Shown: in pieces, positions 27,522-35,687 of the stretch
Position numbering within the stretch: position 1 is the stretch's first letter
How the letters are laid out: every line of letters starts with the position of its first letter
DNA from: Limiplasma sp036652695
Lineage (GTDB): Bacteria; Bacillota; Clostridia; Christensenellales; Aristaeellaceae
Reading direction: 5' to 3'
NCBI GenBank assembly: GCA_036652695.1
Contig: JAVVVJ010000003.1
Span: forward strand, 1-64,000
Length of the DNA stretch: 64,000 nt
The notes under the pieces: model-generated
The model's database searches: none
Told to the model about the DNA's origin: nothing
Seen by the model: the letters and a program-made list of their open reading frames with translations, nothing else
Program-made: the position numbers and the translations under genes

Positions 27522-28655
27522 TTGGCAAAGCGTGATTATTATGAGGTGCTGGGCGTTGCGAAAAACGCTTCTGACGCCGAGATCAAAAGCGCATACCGCA
27601 AGAAAGCCAAGGAATGCCACCCGGATTTGCACCAAAACGATAAATCTGCCGAAGAGCGCTTTAAGGAGCTGAGCGAGGCCAACGAGGTGCTGAGCGATGC
27701 CGACAAGCGCGCGCGCTATGATCAGTTTGGCTTTGACGGCCCGCCGATGGGCGGTGCGGGCGGCTTTGATTTTAACGGGTTCGGCGGCGGCGGCGGTATG
27801 GGCGGCTTTGAGAGCATCTTCGATTCGTTCTTTGGCGGCGGTGGCGGTATGGGCGGCTCCGCACGGCGCAACGGCCCTTTGCAGGGCAACGATGTGCAGC
27901 ATCATATCACCATCTCCTTTGAGGAAGCGGCCTTTGGCTGTGAAAAGGTCATTGACTTTTTCCGCAGTGAGGGCTGTGAAACCTGCGGCGGCAACGGCGC
28001 GAAGCCGGGAACACAGTCCCAAACCTGCCCTACTTGCAAAGGCTCCGGGCAGGTGCGCACGGGCGGCGGCTTTATGGTGACGGTTCGCACTTGCCCCACC
28101 TGCCGTGGCGAGGGCAAGATCATCCGCGATAAATGCACCACCTGCAACGGCAGCGGGCATGTGCGCAAAAAAAGGACGCTGACTTTACGCATTCCCGCAG
28201 GCGTGCAGGACGGCGTGAGCTTGGTGAAGCGCAACGAGGGCGAACCCGGCGTGCGCGGCGGCCCGGCCGGCGATTTGTACATCACCATTGCAGTGAGGCC
28301 GCATAAGCTGTTTAAGCGCGAGGATACCAACCTTTTGCTGGATATGCCCATCAGCATTACGCAGGCGGCGCTTGGCGCGGAAATTGACGTGCCAACGTTG
28401 GAAAAACCCGTGAAGTTCAAGATTCCAGAGGGCACGCAGACCGGCACGGAATTCCGGTTGAAGGGGCTTGGCATTGCCTCGCTCAAGACCGGCGCGAAGG
28501 GCGATTTGGTTTTGACCGTGCGCGTGGAGGTGCCCAAACGCCTGAACGAGAAGCAAAAGGAACTCCTGCGCCAGCTGGAGCAGAGCCTCAATGGTAAGGA
28601 ATACGAGGGGCGCAAGAGCTTCTCGGAAAAGCTTAAGGAACTGTTTAACAACTAG
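27522..28655 (+). CDS. dnaJ: Chaperone protein DnaJ
   Basis: A 377-residue type I J-protein. The J domain (residues about 1-70) has the HPD tripeptide in ECHPDLHQN. A Gly/Phe region (about 75-125) follows, then four zinc-binding repeats: CETCGGNG, CPTCKGSG, CPTCRGEG and CTTCNGSG. The C-terminal substrate-binding domains complete it. The start is TTG at 27522, with AGGTGAG five bases upstream; the usual AKRDYYEVLGV follows at once, so the rare start is well supported. Confidence 0.96.
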   Translation: MAKRDYYEVLGVAKNASDAEIKSAYRKKAKECHPDLHQNDKSAEERFKELSEANEVLSDADKRARYDQFGFDGPPMGGAGGFDFNGFGGGGGMGGFESIFDSFFGGGGGMGGSARRNGPLQGNDVQHHITISFEEAAFGCEKVIDFFRSEGCETCGGNGAKPGTQSQTCPTCKGSGQVRTGGGFMVTVRTCPTCRGEGKIIRDKCTTCNGSGHVRKKRTLTLRIPAGVQDGVSLVKRNEGEPGVRGGPAGDLYITIAVRPHKLFKREDTNLLLDMPISITQAALGAEIDVPTLEKPVKFKIPEGTQTGTEFRLKGLGIASLKTGAKGDLVLTVRVEVPKRLNEKQKELLRQLEQSLNGKEYEGRKSFSEKLKELFNN

Positions 28656-28765
28656 CAAACCCATAAGGCGTGTGCAGGTTGTTGCAGGAAGATAGAAACG
28701 ATGGGGGCGCTGCCTCCGGTCGTTGTGAACTCTTCATGCAGCGCCCCACGCCTTTTGGCGTTTGC
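28655..28765 (+). promoter_or_regulatory. Nested RNA structure between dnaJ and prmA
   Basis: Three nested perfect pairings: GCAAAC (28655-28660) with GTTTGC (28760-28765); AAGGCGTG (28665-28672) with CACGCCTT (28747-28754); GGGGCGCTGC (28704-28713) with GCAGCGCCCC (28738-28747). A competing hairpin, ACGCC-TTTT-GGCGT (28748-28761), uses the same 3' strand, so two folds exclude each other. It lies 43 nt before the prmA start. It may be a leader that controls prmA or an unusual dnaJ terminator; no known riboswitch is recognised. Confidence 0.6.
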
Positions 28766-28807
28766 CCGCGAGAAACACGAAAATCCAAAAACAACGGAGG
28801 AATGCCC

Positions 28808-29758
28808 ATGCAATGGTGTGAGGCTATCGTTCATACAACCACAGGGGGAGCAGATTTGGTTAGCGAGGCGCTGATGCTGCTGGGCGCGACTGGCACGGAG
28901 ATCGTTGACCGCGCAGATGTGCCGGATCCGTCCAAGCCGGGCGTGTACTGGGAGCTTTACGATCCCCAAATGCTTGCGGATATGCCGCAGGATGTGCTGG
29001 TCAAGGCTTGGTTTGAGCAAAACGAGCATACGCACGATGTGCTGGAGCTTGCCAAGCAAAAGCTGGCGGACTACCAGACTGCGGATTTTGGCATTGACTT
29101 TGGCACGCTGCGCATGGAACTGCAAGGCGTGGCGGATGAGGATTGGGCCGAAAACTGGAAGAAGTATTATAAGCCCTTCCGCGTGGGTACGCGGCTGGTG
29201 GTCAAGCCCACGTGGGAGCCGTACCAGCAGCAGGAGAGCGATTTGCTGATTGAGCTTGACCCCGGCATGGCCTTTGGCACGGGCACGCATGAAACCACCA
29301 ATATGTGCATGATGCTACTGGAAAAGCACCTGCATGGCGGCATGCGCGTGATGGACGTGGGCACGGGCAGCGGCATTCTGGCCATCGCGGCGGCAAAGCT
29401 CGGTGCAGAGGATGTGCTGGCGATCGACATCGATCCAGACGCGGTGAAGGTGGCAAAGGAAAACGTGATCCTCAACCATGTGCAAGCGCGGGTGCGCACA
29501 GTGGTGGGCGATTTGGTAAAGGGCGAAGCGATGCCGTGCGAGCTGGCGGTTGCCAATATCGTGGCGGATGCCATCTGCATGCTGGCGGGGCCGCTTACGC
29601 GCCATTTGGTGCGGGATGGGCTGCTCATCTGCTCGGGTATCATCCGTGAACGGGAACAGGATGTGCTTGCGGCGGTCAAGGAGGCGGGCTATACGGTCTA
29701 TGACCGCTGCGAGAAGGGCGAGTGGGTTGCGCTTTGCCTGAAAAACGAGGGCAAATAA
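28808..29758 (+). CDS. prmA: Ribosomal protein L11 methyltransferase
   Basis: A 316-residue SAM-dependent methyltransferase that trimethylates ribosomal protein L11. An N-terminal ferredoxin-like domain precedes the Rossmann domain with DVGTGSGILAIAAAKLGA (SAM motif I), AIDIDP and VANIVADAI. WAENWKKYYKPFRVG is a PrmA hallmark. The ATG at 28808 has CGGAGG 7 nt upstream; the ATG two codons earlier would be too close to the site. It overlaps no neighbour but abuts rsmE directly. Confidence 0.95.
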   Translation: MQWCEAIVHTTTGGADLVSEALMLLGATGTEIVDRADVPDPSKPGVYWELYDPQMLADMPQDVLVKAWFEQNEHTHDVLELAKQKLADYQTADFGIDFGTLRMELQGVADEDWAENWKKYYKPFRVGTRLVVKPTWEPYQQQESDLLIELDPGMAFGTGTHETTNMCMMLLEKHLHGGMRVMDVGTGSGILAIAAAKLGAEDVLAIDIDPDAVKVAKENVILNHVQARVRTVVGDLVKGEAMPCELAVANIVADAICMLAGPLTRHLVRDGLLICSGIIREREQDVLAAVKEAGYTVYDRCEKGEWVALCLKNEGK

Positions 29759-30517
29759 ATGCATCGTTTTTTTGTGGAACGCCCGATTGACGGCGTGGGT
29801 GAGGCAGTGCCGCTGCCGCGCGAGGAGAGCGAGCATGCCGCGCGCGTGCTGCGCCTGCGTGCGGGCGAAGCGGTGCGGCTGTTGGATGGCGCGGGTCTGT
29901 ATGATGCGGAGCTGCGCGAGGTGAACGACCGCGCGACGACCGCAGTGGTGACGGCTGTCTGCCCTTCGCCAGAGCCTTGCGCGCAAGCGGTGCTCTGGCA
30001 GGGGCTGCCCAAGGCGGATAAGCTGGAGCTGATTGCTCAAAAGGCTACGGAGCTGGGAGCATGGGAGCTTTGGCCCGTGGAGATGCGGCATTGTGTGGCA
30101 AAAGCGGATAAAACGGGGCGAGCTGATCAGAAACGAGAGCGACTTGCCCGCATTGCGCTGGAGGCGGCAAAGCAGAGCGGGCGCGCGCATGTGCCGCAGA
30201 TTGCGCCGGTGCGCAGCTTTGAGGAAGTGCTGGCCGCGCTTGCGCAAGCCCCGGGCTTTGACCTTGTGCTGGTTGCGTGGGAGGAAGAACGCGCGTTGCC
30301 CATGAGCGAGGCGGTGCGCGCCTATACGGCTGAGCATGGCGTGCCGACAAGGGTGCTGATCGTGATTGGTCCCGAGGGGGGCATTTCGGTGGAGGAGCAT
30401 CAATTGTTGCGCGAGGCTGGCGCGGTGAGCGTCACGTTGGGGAAGCGAATTCTGCGCACGGAAACCGCGGGCTTGTGCGCATTGAGCGTGCTATGGACAG
30501 CACTTGGCGAAATGTAA
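29759..30517 (+). CDS. rsmE: 16S rRNA m3U1498 methyltransferase RsmE
   Basis: A 252-residue SPOUT-class methyltransferase that modifies U1498 of 16S rRNA. The N-terminal PUA-like domain begins MHRFFVERP and includes HAARVLRLRAGEAV. The knotted C-terminal domain has IGPEGGISVEEH and LGKRILRTETAGL, the SAM-binding knot. It starts on the base after the prmA stop, and prmA-rsmE pairing is common in Firmicutes. Confidence 0.95.
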   Translation: MHRFFVERPIDGVGEAVPLPREESEHAARVLRLRAGEAVRLLDGAGLYDAELREVNDRATTAVVTAVCPSPEPCAQAVLWQGLPKADKLELIAQKATELGAWELWPVEMRHCVAKADKTGRADQKRERLARIALEAAKQSGRAHVPQIAPVRSFEEVLAALAQAPGFDLVLVAWEEERALPMSEAVRAYTAEHGVPTRVLIVIGPEGGISVEEHQLLREAGAVSVTLGKRILRTETAGLCALSVLWTALGEM

Positions 30518-30677
30518 AAAAGCTGCGGAATGGGCGATTTGAGGGATGCGGGGGGATCGTTTCCCTGCCAGAGCTTGGGGCAGCACCCCAACTCCCCTCC
30601 CGCGCGCCGCAGCGCATCCGCAAAGCTTGGCGGCGCTTGTAAGCGCAATGCCGTATCAAAAAAACAAAGACCCAAGC

Positions 30678-30695
30678 CCGGATGCATCCATCCGG
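30678..30695 (+). other. Hairpin in the mtaB leader
   Basis: A perfect 7-bp stem, CCGGATG (30678-30684) and CATCCGG (30689-30695), with a 4-nt loop lies 34 nt before the mtaB ATG. No T-run follows. The 212-nt gap between rsmE and mtaB holds nothing else I can support. Confidence 0.4.
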
Positions 30696-30729
30696 ATATG
30701 CGCGAGGGTTTGAAAGGATGGCTGTCACT

Positions 30730-32025
30730 ATGCCAAAGACCGTTGCCTTTACCACGCTGGGCTGCAAGGTGAACCAGTATGATACGCAGGCTATGCTGGA
30801 GGCGTTCGAGCGCCGCGGCTATCAGGTGCTTGCGAGCAATGCCCCGGCGGACGTGTATGTCATCAACACCTGCACGGTAACGGGCACGGGCGATAAAAAG
30901 AGCATGCAGCTCATCCGCAGATGCGGGCGGCGCAGCCCGGGCGCGGAGGTGGTCATCACGGGCTGCCTTGCGCAACGCATGGGGGAGAGCCTGCGCGATA
31001 CGGGCGCGAGGCTTATTTTGGGCACGCAGTACCGTGCGCGCGTGGTGGAGCTGTTGGAGAAAGCCATTGCGGAAAATACGCAGCTTGTGGCGGTTGACGC
31101 GCTGGAAGCCGCGCCCTATGAGCCGCTCAGCATCCATAGCCATGAGGGGCATACCCGCGCGGTGATGAAGATTCAGGAGGGCTGCGACAACCGGTGTACC
31201 TACTGCATCATTCCTTCGGTGCGTGGGAAGGTGCGTTCTCGCCCGCTGGCAAGCATACGCGAGGAGGCGGCATCGCTTGGCGAGGCCGGCTTTTGCGAGC
31301 TGGTGCTCACGGGCATTCATTTAACGAGCTATGGGCGCGATTTGCCGGAGAAGCCGACGCTCGCGCAGGCCATCCGCGAGGTGTGCGAATGCAAGGGCGT
31401 TGCGCGCGTGCGATTGGGATCGCTGGAGCCGAGCGTGGCAAGCGAGGGCTTTGTGAGGGAAATCTCCAGCCTTGCGCAGCTGTGCCCGCAGTTTCATCTG
31501 GCGTTGCAAAGCGGTAGCGACGCGGTGCTACAGCGCATGAAGCGCCGGTATTCGACTGCGCAGTTTGTGGCGGCGGTTGATCGTCTGCGCACGGCTTACC
31601 CGGACGCGGCCTTCACCACGGACGTGATCGTTGGTTTTCCGGGCGAAACGGAGGAGGAATTTGTGCAGACGCTCTCGTTCTGTGAAAAAATTGGCTTTAT
31701 GAAGCTGCATGTATTCCCCTTTAGCCCCCGGGAGGGCACGCCTGCGGCTGAGATGCCGGATCAGCTGCCGCAGGGCGTTAAGGAAAGCCGCGTGCGGCGG
31801 TTGATTGCCCTAGGGGATGAATTGTCCCGCCGCTACCGGGAACGGCTGCTTGGCACGGAGCGCGAGGTGCTTTTTGAGGAGTGCGCCCCCTCTGGCGCAA
31901 TGGTGGGCTTCACGCCTGAATACGTGCATGTGAGCGCGCAGGGCGCGAAGCCCGGTCAGCTTGCGCGTGTTCGGCTGACCGCGCTAACCACGGAAGGAAT
32001 CACGGGTATGATTGTGGAATCATAG
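30730..32025 (+). CDS. mtaB: tRNA t6A37 methylthiotransferase MtaB
   Basis: A 431-residue radical SAM methylthiotransferase making ms2t6A at tRNA position 37. The N-terminal UPF0004 domain starts TLGCKVNQYDTQ with Cys12, the SAM cluster is C152-DNR-C156-TY-C159, and a C-terminal TRAM-like domain ends the protein. The LGCKVNQ form points to MtaB rather than MiaB (LGCQMN). The ATG at 30730 is preferred because AAAGGA overlaps the earlier ATG at 30718. Confidence 0.92.
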   Translation: MPKTVAFTTLGCKVNQYDTQAMLEAFERRGYQVLASNAPADVYVINTCTVTGTGDKKSMQLIRRCGRRSPGAEVVITGCLAQRMGESLRDTGARLILGTQYRARVVELLEKAIAENTQLVAVDALEAAPYEPLSIHSHEGHTRAVMKIQEGCDNRCTYCIIPSVRGKVRSRPLASIREEAASLGEAGFCELVLTGIHLTSYGRDLPEKPTLAQAIREVCECKGVARVRLGSLEPSVASEGFVREISSLAQLCPQFHLALQSGSDAVLQRMKRRYSTAQFVAAVDRLRTAYPDAAFTTDVIVGFPGETEEEFVQTLSFCEKIGFMKLHVFPFSPREGTPAAEMPDQLPQGVKESRVRRLIALGDELSRRYRERLLGTEREVLFEECAPSGAMVGFTPEYVHVSAQGAKPGQLARVRLTALTTEGITGMIVES

Positions 32026-32093
32026 GGCTGGCTTTTGGAAAACCGGCTGCCGCGCTGGTGAAAAGGCGCAATTGCGAAAGTGAGGAAATGGAA

Positions 32094-32438
32094 ATGCAGG
32101 ATTGCCTGTTTTGTAAAATCATCGCGGGGGAAATTCCCGCCCAAAAGGTATATGAGGATGCGGATACCTTTGCTTTTTATGATATCAACCCCCAAGCGCC
32201 GGTGCATGTGCTGGTTGTCAGCAAAAAGCATGTGCCGGATGTGGCGCACCACGCGGAGCTTGACGACCATGAATTGGCGGCCTGCCTGCGCGCCTGTGCT
32301 GCCGTGGCTGAAAAGCTTGGGCTTGTGAGCGGCGGTTACCGCATTGTGAATAACTGCGGCGAAAACGCCTGCCAAACCGTAAAGCACATGCATTATCATA
32401 TTCTTGGCGGAGAAAAGCTCAGCGAACGCATGGCTTGA
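32094..32438 (+). CDS. HIT family hydrolase (HinT-like)
   Basis: A 114-residue histidine triad protein. The N-terminus CLFCKIIAGEIPA and the catalytic triad HMHYHILGG near the C-terminus are typical of HinT, a purine nucleoside phosphoramidase. AGGAA lies 6 nt before the ATG at 32094; the ATG two codons earlier overlaps the site. Last gene of the prmA-rsmE-mtaB run. Confidence 0.92.
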   Translation: MQDCLFCKIIAGEIPAQKVYEDADTFAFYDINPQAPVHVLVVSKKHVPDVAHHAELDDHELAACLRACAAVAEKLGLVSGGYRIVNNCGENACQTVKHMHYHILGGEKLSERMA

Positions 32439-32584
32439 GCGCGAAAATGAGCGCTTTTCATGCGCTAGGGCGCTGTCTGCTTGGCTTTTTCAACACAGGA
32501 GGCCGCCAGATAAATGCCCAAAATCGTTTCAAAAATCCTGTGCAGAAATGTGCTGGCATTTTGCTGTTCAAATCATGGCAAATG

Positions 32585-32593
32585 TGGTATACT
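32585..32593 (+). promoter_or_regulatory. Extended -10 promoter of the probable 6S RNA
   Basis: TGG-TATACT (32585-32593) is a strong extended -10 box; a poor -35 (TGTTCA, 32565-32570) sits at 17 nt. Transcription should begin near 32600. The rest of the stretch 32439-32584 after the HIT gene shows nothing I can name. Confidence 0.6.
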
Positions 32594-32599
32594 AAAAAA

Positions 32600-32763
32600 G
32601 TTATATGGGATCGTAGGCTTTGACAAGCGGAAGTGAGCATCCCCTCATACGATTGCGTTTCAGGCGACATGGTCGTTGCCTGCGGTGCTTTTCCGTATGT
32701 TTACGGATCTTGGCATAAAGGCACGGACTCGGCGGCTACGCGTTCCGGCCTCATGATAATCCC
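32600..32763 (+). ncRNA. ssrS: Probable 6S RNA
   Basis: A structured, gene-free segment with its own promoter. A closing stem pairs GGGA-CGTAG (32607-32616) with CTACG-TTCC (32736-32746). Next to it are stretches that recall 6S RNA: CAAGCGG (32624-32630) and CCCCTCATACGAT (32641-32653) on the 5' side, and GGCGG (32731-32735) directly before the 3' closing strand. Two hairpins sit within: CAGGC..GCCTG (32661-32682) and TCCGTA-TGTT-TACGGA (32692-32707). 6S RNA mimics an open promoter and holds RNA polymerase. Length (about 165) is a little short. It could instead be a long leader of RNase J. No SRP or tmRNA motifs are present. Confidence 0.5.
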
Positions 32764-32780
32764 TAAAACCCAAATCCACA

Positions 32781-32795
32781 GCGCGCGCCGCGCGC
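32781..32795 (+). other. GC hairpin before the RNase J ribosome binding site
   Basis: GCGCGC-GCC-GCGCGC, a perfect 6-bp stem, ends 4 nt before AAGGAGG (32800-32806). It has no T-run. It could influence translation of RNase J. Confidence 0.45.
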
Positions 32796-32811
32796 AAGTA
32801 AGGAGGCACCA

Positions 32812-34490
32812 ATGGAAGAAACTGACCAGAAGCTGCGCATTATTCCCCTCGGCGGCGTTGATGAATTCGGCAAAAACATTACAGTGATTGAATATGGCGA
32901 GGATATCATCGTTGTGGATTGCGGATCAATCTTCCCTAAGGAAGATATGCTCGGCGTTGACCTCGTGATTCCCGATGTCACATACCTGATTAAGAACAAG
33001 GATCGCATCCGCGGCATGCTGCTCACGCATGGCCACGAGGATCATATCGGCGCTACGCCTTATGTGCTGCGTCAAGTGCCGATGCCGCTCTACGCTACGA
33101 AGCTCACCTTGGCACTTGTGGATCTCAAGCTCAAGGAACACCGCATCGCGGGCATTTCCTTGAACGTCATTAAGCCGCGTGACGAGATCACGCTTGGTTG
33201 CTTTACGGTGAAGTTCATTCATGTGAATCACTCCATCGCGGGCGCGGTGGCGCTTGCCATCACCTGCCCCGCCGGCACCATTGTGATGAGCGGAGACTTT
33301 AAGGTGGACTTTACCCCCATCGATGGCGAAGTAACGGATCTTGCCAGCTTCGCCGTGCTTGGCAACGCGGGTGTGCTGGCGTTCCTTTGCGAATCCACCA
33401 ACATTGAGCGCAAGGGTCACACCATGAGCGAAACCAAGATTGGACAGACGTTTATTGATATGTTCCAGCAGGCGAAGGGTCGCGTCATCGTGGCCATGTT
33501 TGCCAGCAATATCCACCGCGTGCAGATGGTGGTGGATTCCGCAGCCATGTTTGGGCGCAAGGTTTGCTTCGTGGGGCGCAGTATGGTGAACGTTTCGCGG
33601 GTGGCGATGTCCATTGGCGAACTGAACATCCCTGAGGAAAACATCATTGACGTGGACGATATCGATAATTATCCGGACGAGAGCATTCTTGTGGTGACCA
33701 CCGGCAGCCAAGGCGAGGCCATGGCAGGCCTGACGCGCATGGCCTATGGCGAGCACCGCAAGCTGCAAATTCGCCCAACGGATATGGTCATTATTTCCGC
33801 ATCGCCCATCCCGGGCAACGAAAAGCCTGTTTCACGTGTGATTAACCAGCTCTACCGCTGCGGCGCAAACGTCATTTATGGGCAGCTGGGCGAAGTACAC
33901 GTTTCCGGTCACGCCTGCCAGGAGGAAATTAAGCTGCTGCATGTGCTTTGCAAGGCGCGGTACTTTATTCCTATCCATGGTGAATACTCCAAGCTTTGGC
34001 AGCACGCGGAGCTTGCTGAAACCTTGGGCACGCCAAGCCAGAACATCATCATCCCCGAAATCGGGCAGGTGATTGAGATGAGCAACGACAGCNNNNNNNN
34101 NNCAGCCTTGCCATTACGGGCGTTGTGCCCACGGGCGGCGTGCTGGTGGACGGCCTTGGCATAGGCGATGTGGGCAACGTGGTGCTGCGCGACCGCAAGC
34201 ACCTCAGTCAGGACGGGTTGATCATTGTGGTGATGGCGATTGACCGCGACAACGGTACCTTGGTATCCGGTCCGGATATCATCAGCCGGGGCTTCGTCTA
34301 TGTGCGCGAGAATGAGGACATCATCGAATCCAGCCGCGAGCTTGCGCGCAACATCCTGATGAGCTACGGGCGCATCGATGGCAGCGAGTGGCAAGCGCTC
34401 AAGAACCGCATCAAAGATGAGCTGCACCGCTATATCTTCGATAAGATCAAGCGCAACCCCATGATTCTCCCCATCATTATGGAGATTTGA
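32812..34490 (+). CDS. rnjA: Ribonuclease J
   Basis: RNase J, the metallo-beta-lactamase/beta-CASP nuclease central to RNA decay in Firmicutes. The metal motif is H73-G-H75-E-D77-H78; later parts include the beta-CASP region and SGPDIISRGFVYVRE. AAGGAGG lies 5 nt before the ATG. As written, ten N at 34093-34102 break the frame. The four bases CAGC stand on both sides of the gap; merging them restores one frame (IEMSNDSLAITGVVPTGG) and gives 554 residues, almost the exact length of B. subtilis RNase J1. So the gene is very probably intact. Confidence 0.95.
34093..34102. other. Assembly gap (10 N)
   Basis: Ten undetermined bases inside the RNase J gene. Both flanks carry CAGC (34089-34092 and 34103-34106). 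It looks like a scaffold join of two contigs that really overlap by four bases. Confidence 0.95.
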
Positions 34491-34592
34491 GCAGCGTGCG
34501 CGGGTGGCGGGACGGGGAACGTTGGGCGGCGCGGCTTCCCAAAACTACCGTCTCAGGGCTTTGCCAGCCGCAAATTCCTTCTTTTGATTTTT

Positions 34593-34633
34593 TTTGGGCG
34601 ACTCCGCATAGGAGCCGCCCAAACTGCTTTTTT
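34593..34633 (+). terminator. Terminator between rnjA and gpr
   Basis: A 12-bp stem (34593-34605 with 34611-34623, one A-C mismatch) and 5-nt loop is followed 4 nt later by six T. It separates vegetative RNase J from the sporulation genes. Confidence 0.82.
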
Positions 34634-34670
34634 GCGGGGCGTGCGCGCGCGTTTCATGCGTTGCGCACGC

Positions 34671-34699
34671 GCATAGTTCCTTCGTTTCAGCGCATGCTA
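34671..34699 (+). promoter_or_regulatory. Candidate sigma-G/sigma-F promoter of gpr
   Basis: GCATA (34671-34675), 17 nt, CATGCTA (34693-34699). This agrees with the forespore sigma-G form as I remember it (GNATR, 17-18 nt, CATNNTA). gpr is a forespore gene in B. subtilis. The predicted start of transcription falls just before the ATG at 34718. Confidence 0.55.
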
Positions 34700-34717
34700 T
34701 TTCCAGAAAGGATGGGG

Positions 34718-35647
34718 ATGGCTATGCGCGGCTTTCGCACCGATCTGGCGATGGAATGCATCGGCGATGAAAATGGAAAGCTGGAGGGCGTGCGCGTATC
34801 TGCGCATCATTTGGGGGAGGTCACGCATACGCGCATTCGCATCGAAAAAGAGTGCGCCGCGGAGGCACTTAACCGCAGATGCGGCGATTATATTACGCTG
34901 GAATGTCCTTCTCTACCCCGGTGTCCTACCCGCACGCGAAGCTTTTTGGCAAAGCTGATTGCGCATGGCGTGCATTGCATGCTGCCCTGCGAGGGCGAGG
35001 TGTTGGTGGTGGGGCTTGGCAACCGCAATGTGACGGCAGACGCGCTCGGCACACGCGTGGTGGAGCGCATGCTGGTGACGCGGCATTTAAATGAAGCTGT
35101 GGCCGGGGAACTCAAGGGTAGACTGCGCGGCGTGAGCGCGATTGCGCCCGGGGTGCTGGGGCTTACGGGCATTGAAACCGCTGAGCTTTGCCGGGGGCTG
35201 GTCGCGCATGTCAAGCCTTGCGCCGTGATTGCCATTGACGCGCTTGCGGCTTTTGAAAGCGAGCGCATTTGCACAACGATTCAAATTACGGATACGGGCA
35301 TTGAACCGGGGAGCGGCGTTGGCAATCATCGCCTAGGGCTTACGCAGGAAACCTTAGGCGTGCGCGTGATCGCCGTGGGGGTACCCATGGTGGTTTATGC
35401 CTCCACCATTGCCCGCGATGCCATGGCACGCCTGATTGATGGCTACGGCGTGTTTCGCGGGCATGAGGACGCGGCGGACATCTTGCTGCGGCAGGTGGCG
35501 GACGGCGTTCTGGGCGACATGGTCGTTACCCCGCGAGAAATTGACGAGCTGGTGTTAAGCGTGGCTGATCTTTTGAGCGATGGCCTCAATCAGGCACTTC
35601 ATCCGGCTGTAGATCGGGACACGCTGCATACCTACATGCGCAGTTAG
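34718..35647 (+). CDS. gpr: Germination protease GPR
   Basis: A 309-residue A25-family protease that degrades small acid-soluble spore proteins during germination. Conserved parts are LVVGLGNRNVTADALG, IAPGVLGLTGIET, AIDALAAFESERI, IQITDTGIEPGSGVGNHR and MVVTPREIDELV. The processing site is visible as RTDLAME near the N-terminus (cut expected between Asp and Leu). With the ATG at 34718 (GAAAGG 6 nt upstream) the propeptide is only 9 residues, shorter than the 15-16 of Bacillus; an ATG at 34694 gives 17 but lies inside the -10 box. The protein is also shorter than the Bacillus form (about 370). spoIIP follows. Confidence 0.93.
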   Translation: MAMRGFRTDLAMECIGDENGKLEGVRVSAHHLGEVTHTRIRIEKECAAEALNRRCGDYITLECPSLPRCPTRTRSFLAKLIAHGVHCMLPCEGEVLVVGLGNRNVTADALGTRVVERMLVTRHLNEAVAGELKGRLRGVSAIAPGVLGLTGIETAELCRGLVAHVKPCAVIAIDALAAFESERICTTIQITDTGIEPGSGVGNHRLGLTQETLGVRVIAVGVPMVVYASTIARDAMARLIDGYGVFRGHEDAADILLRQVADGVLGDMVVTPREIDELVLSVADLLSDGLNQALHPAVDRDTLHTYMRS

Positions 35648-35687
35648 CATATCCTCTTCGGGTAAGACGCAAAAGGCGGTGACCCGA

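Noticed and set aside
32600..32763. SRP RNA, tmRNA or a T-box/riboswitch as identity of the structured RNA
   Set aside because: None of the diagnostic motifs (SRP GGAAG tetraloop domain, tmRNA alanyl acceptor, T-box GGUGG) is present; 6S-like elements fit better.
32812..34164. RNase J read as a frameshifted pseudogene
   Set aside because: The break coincides with the N run and closes in frame when the duplicated CAGC is merged.
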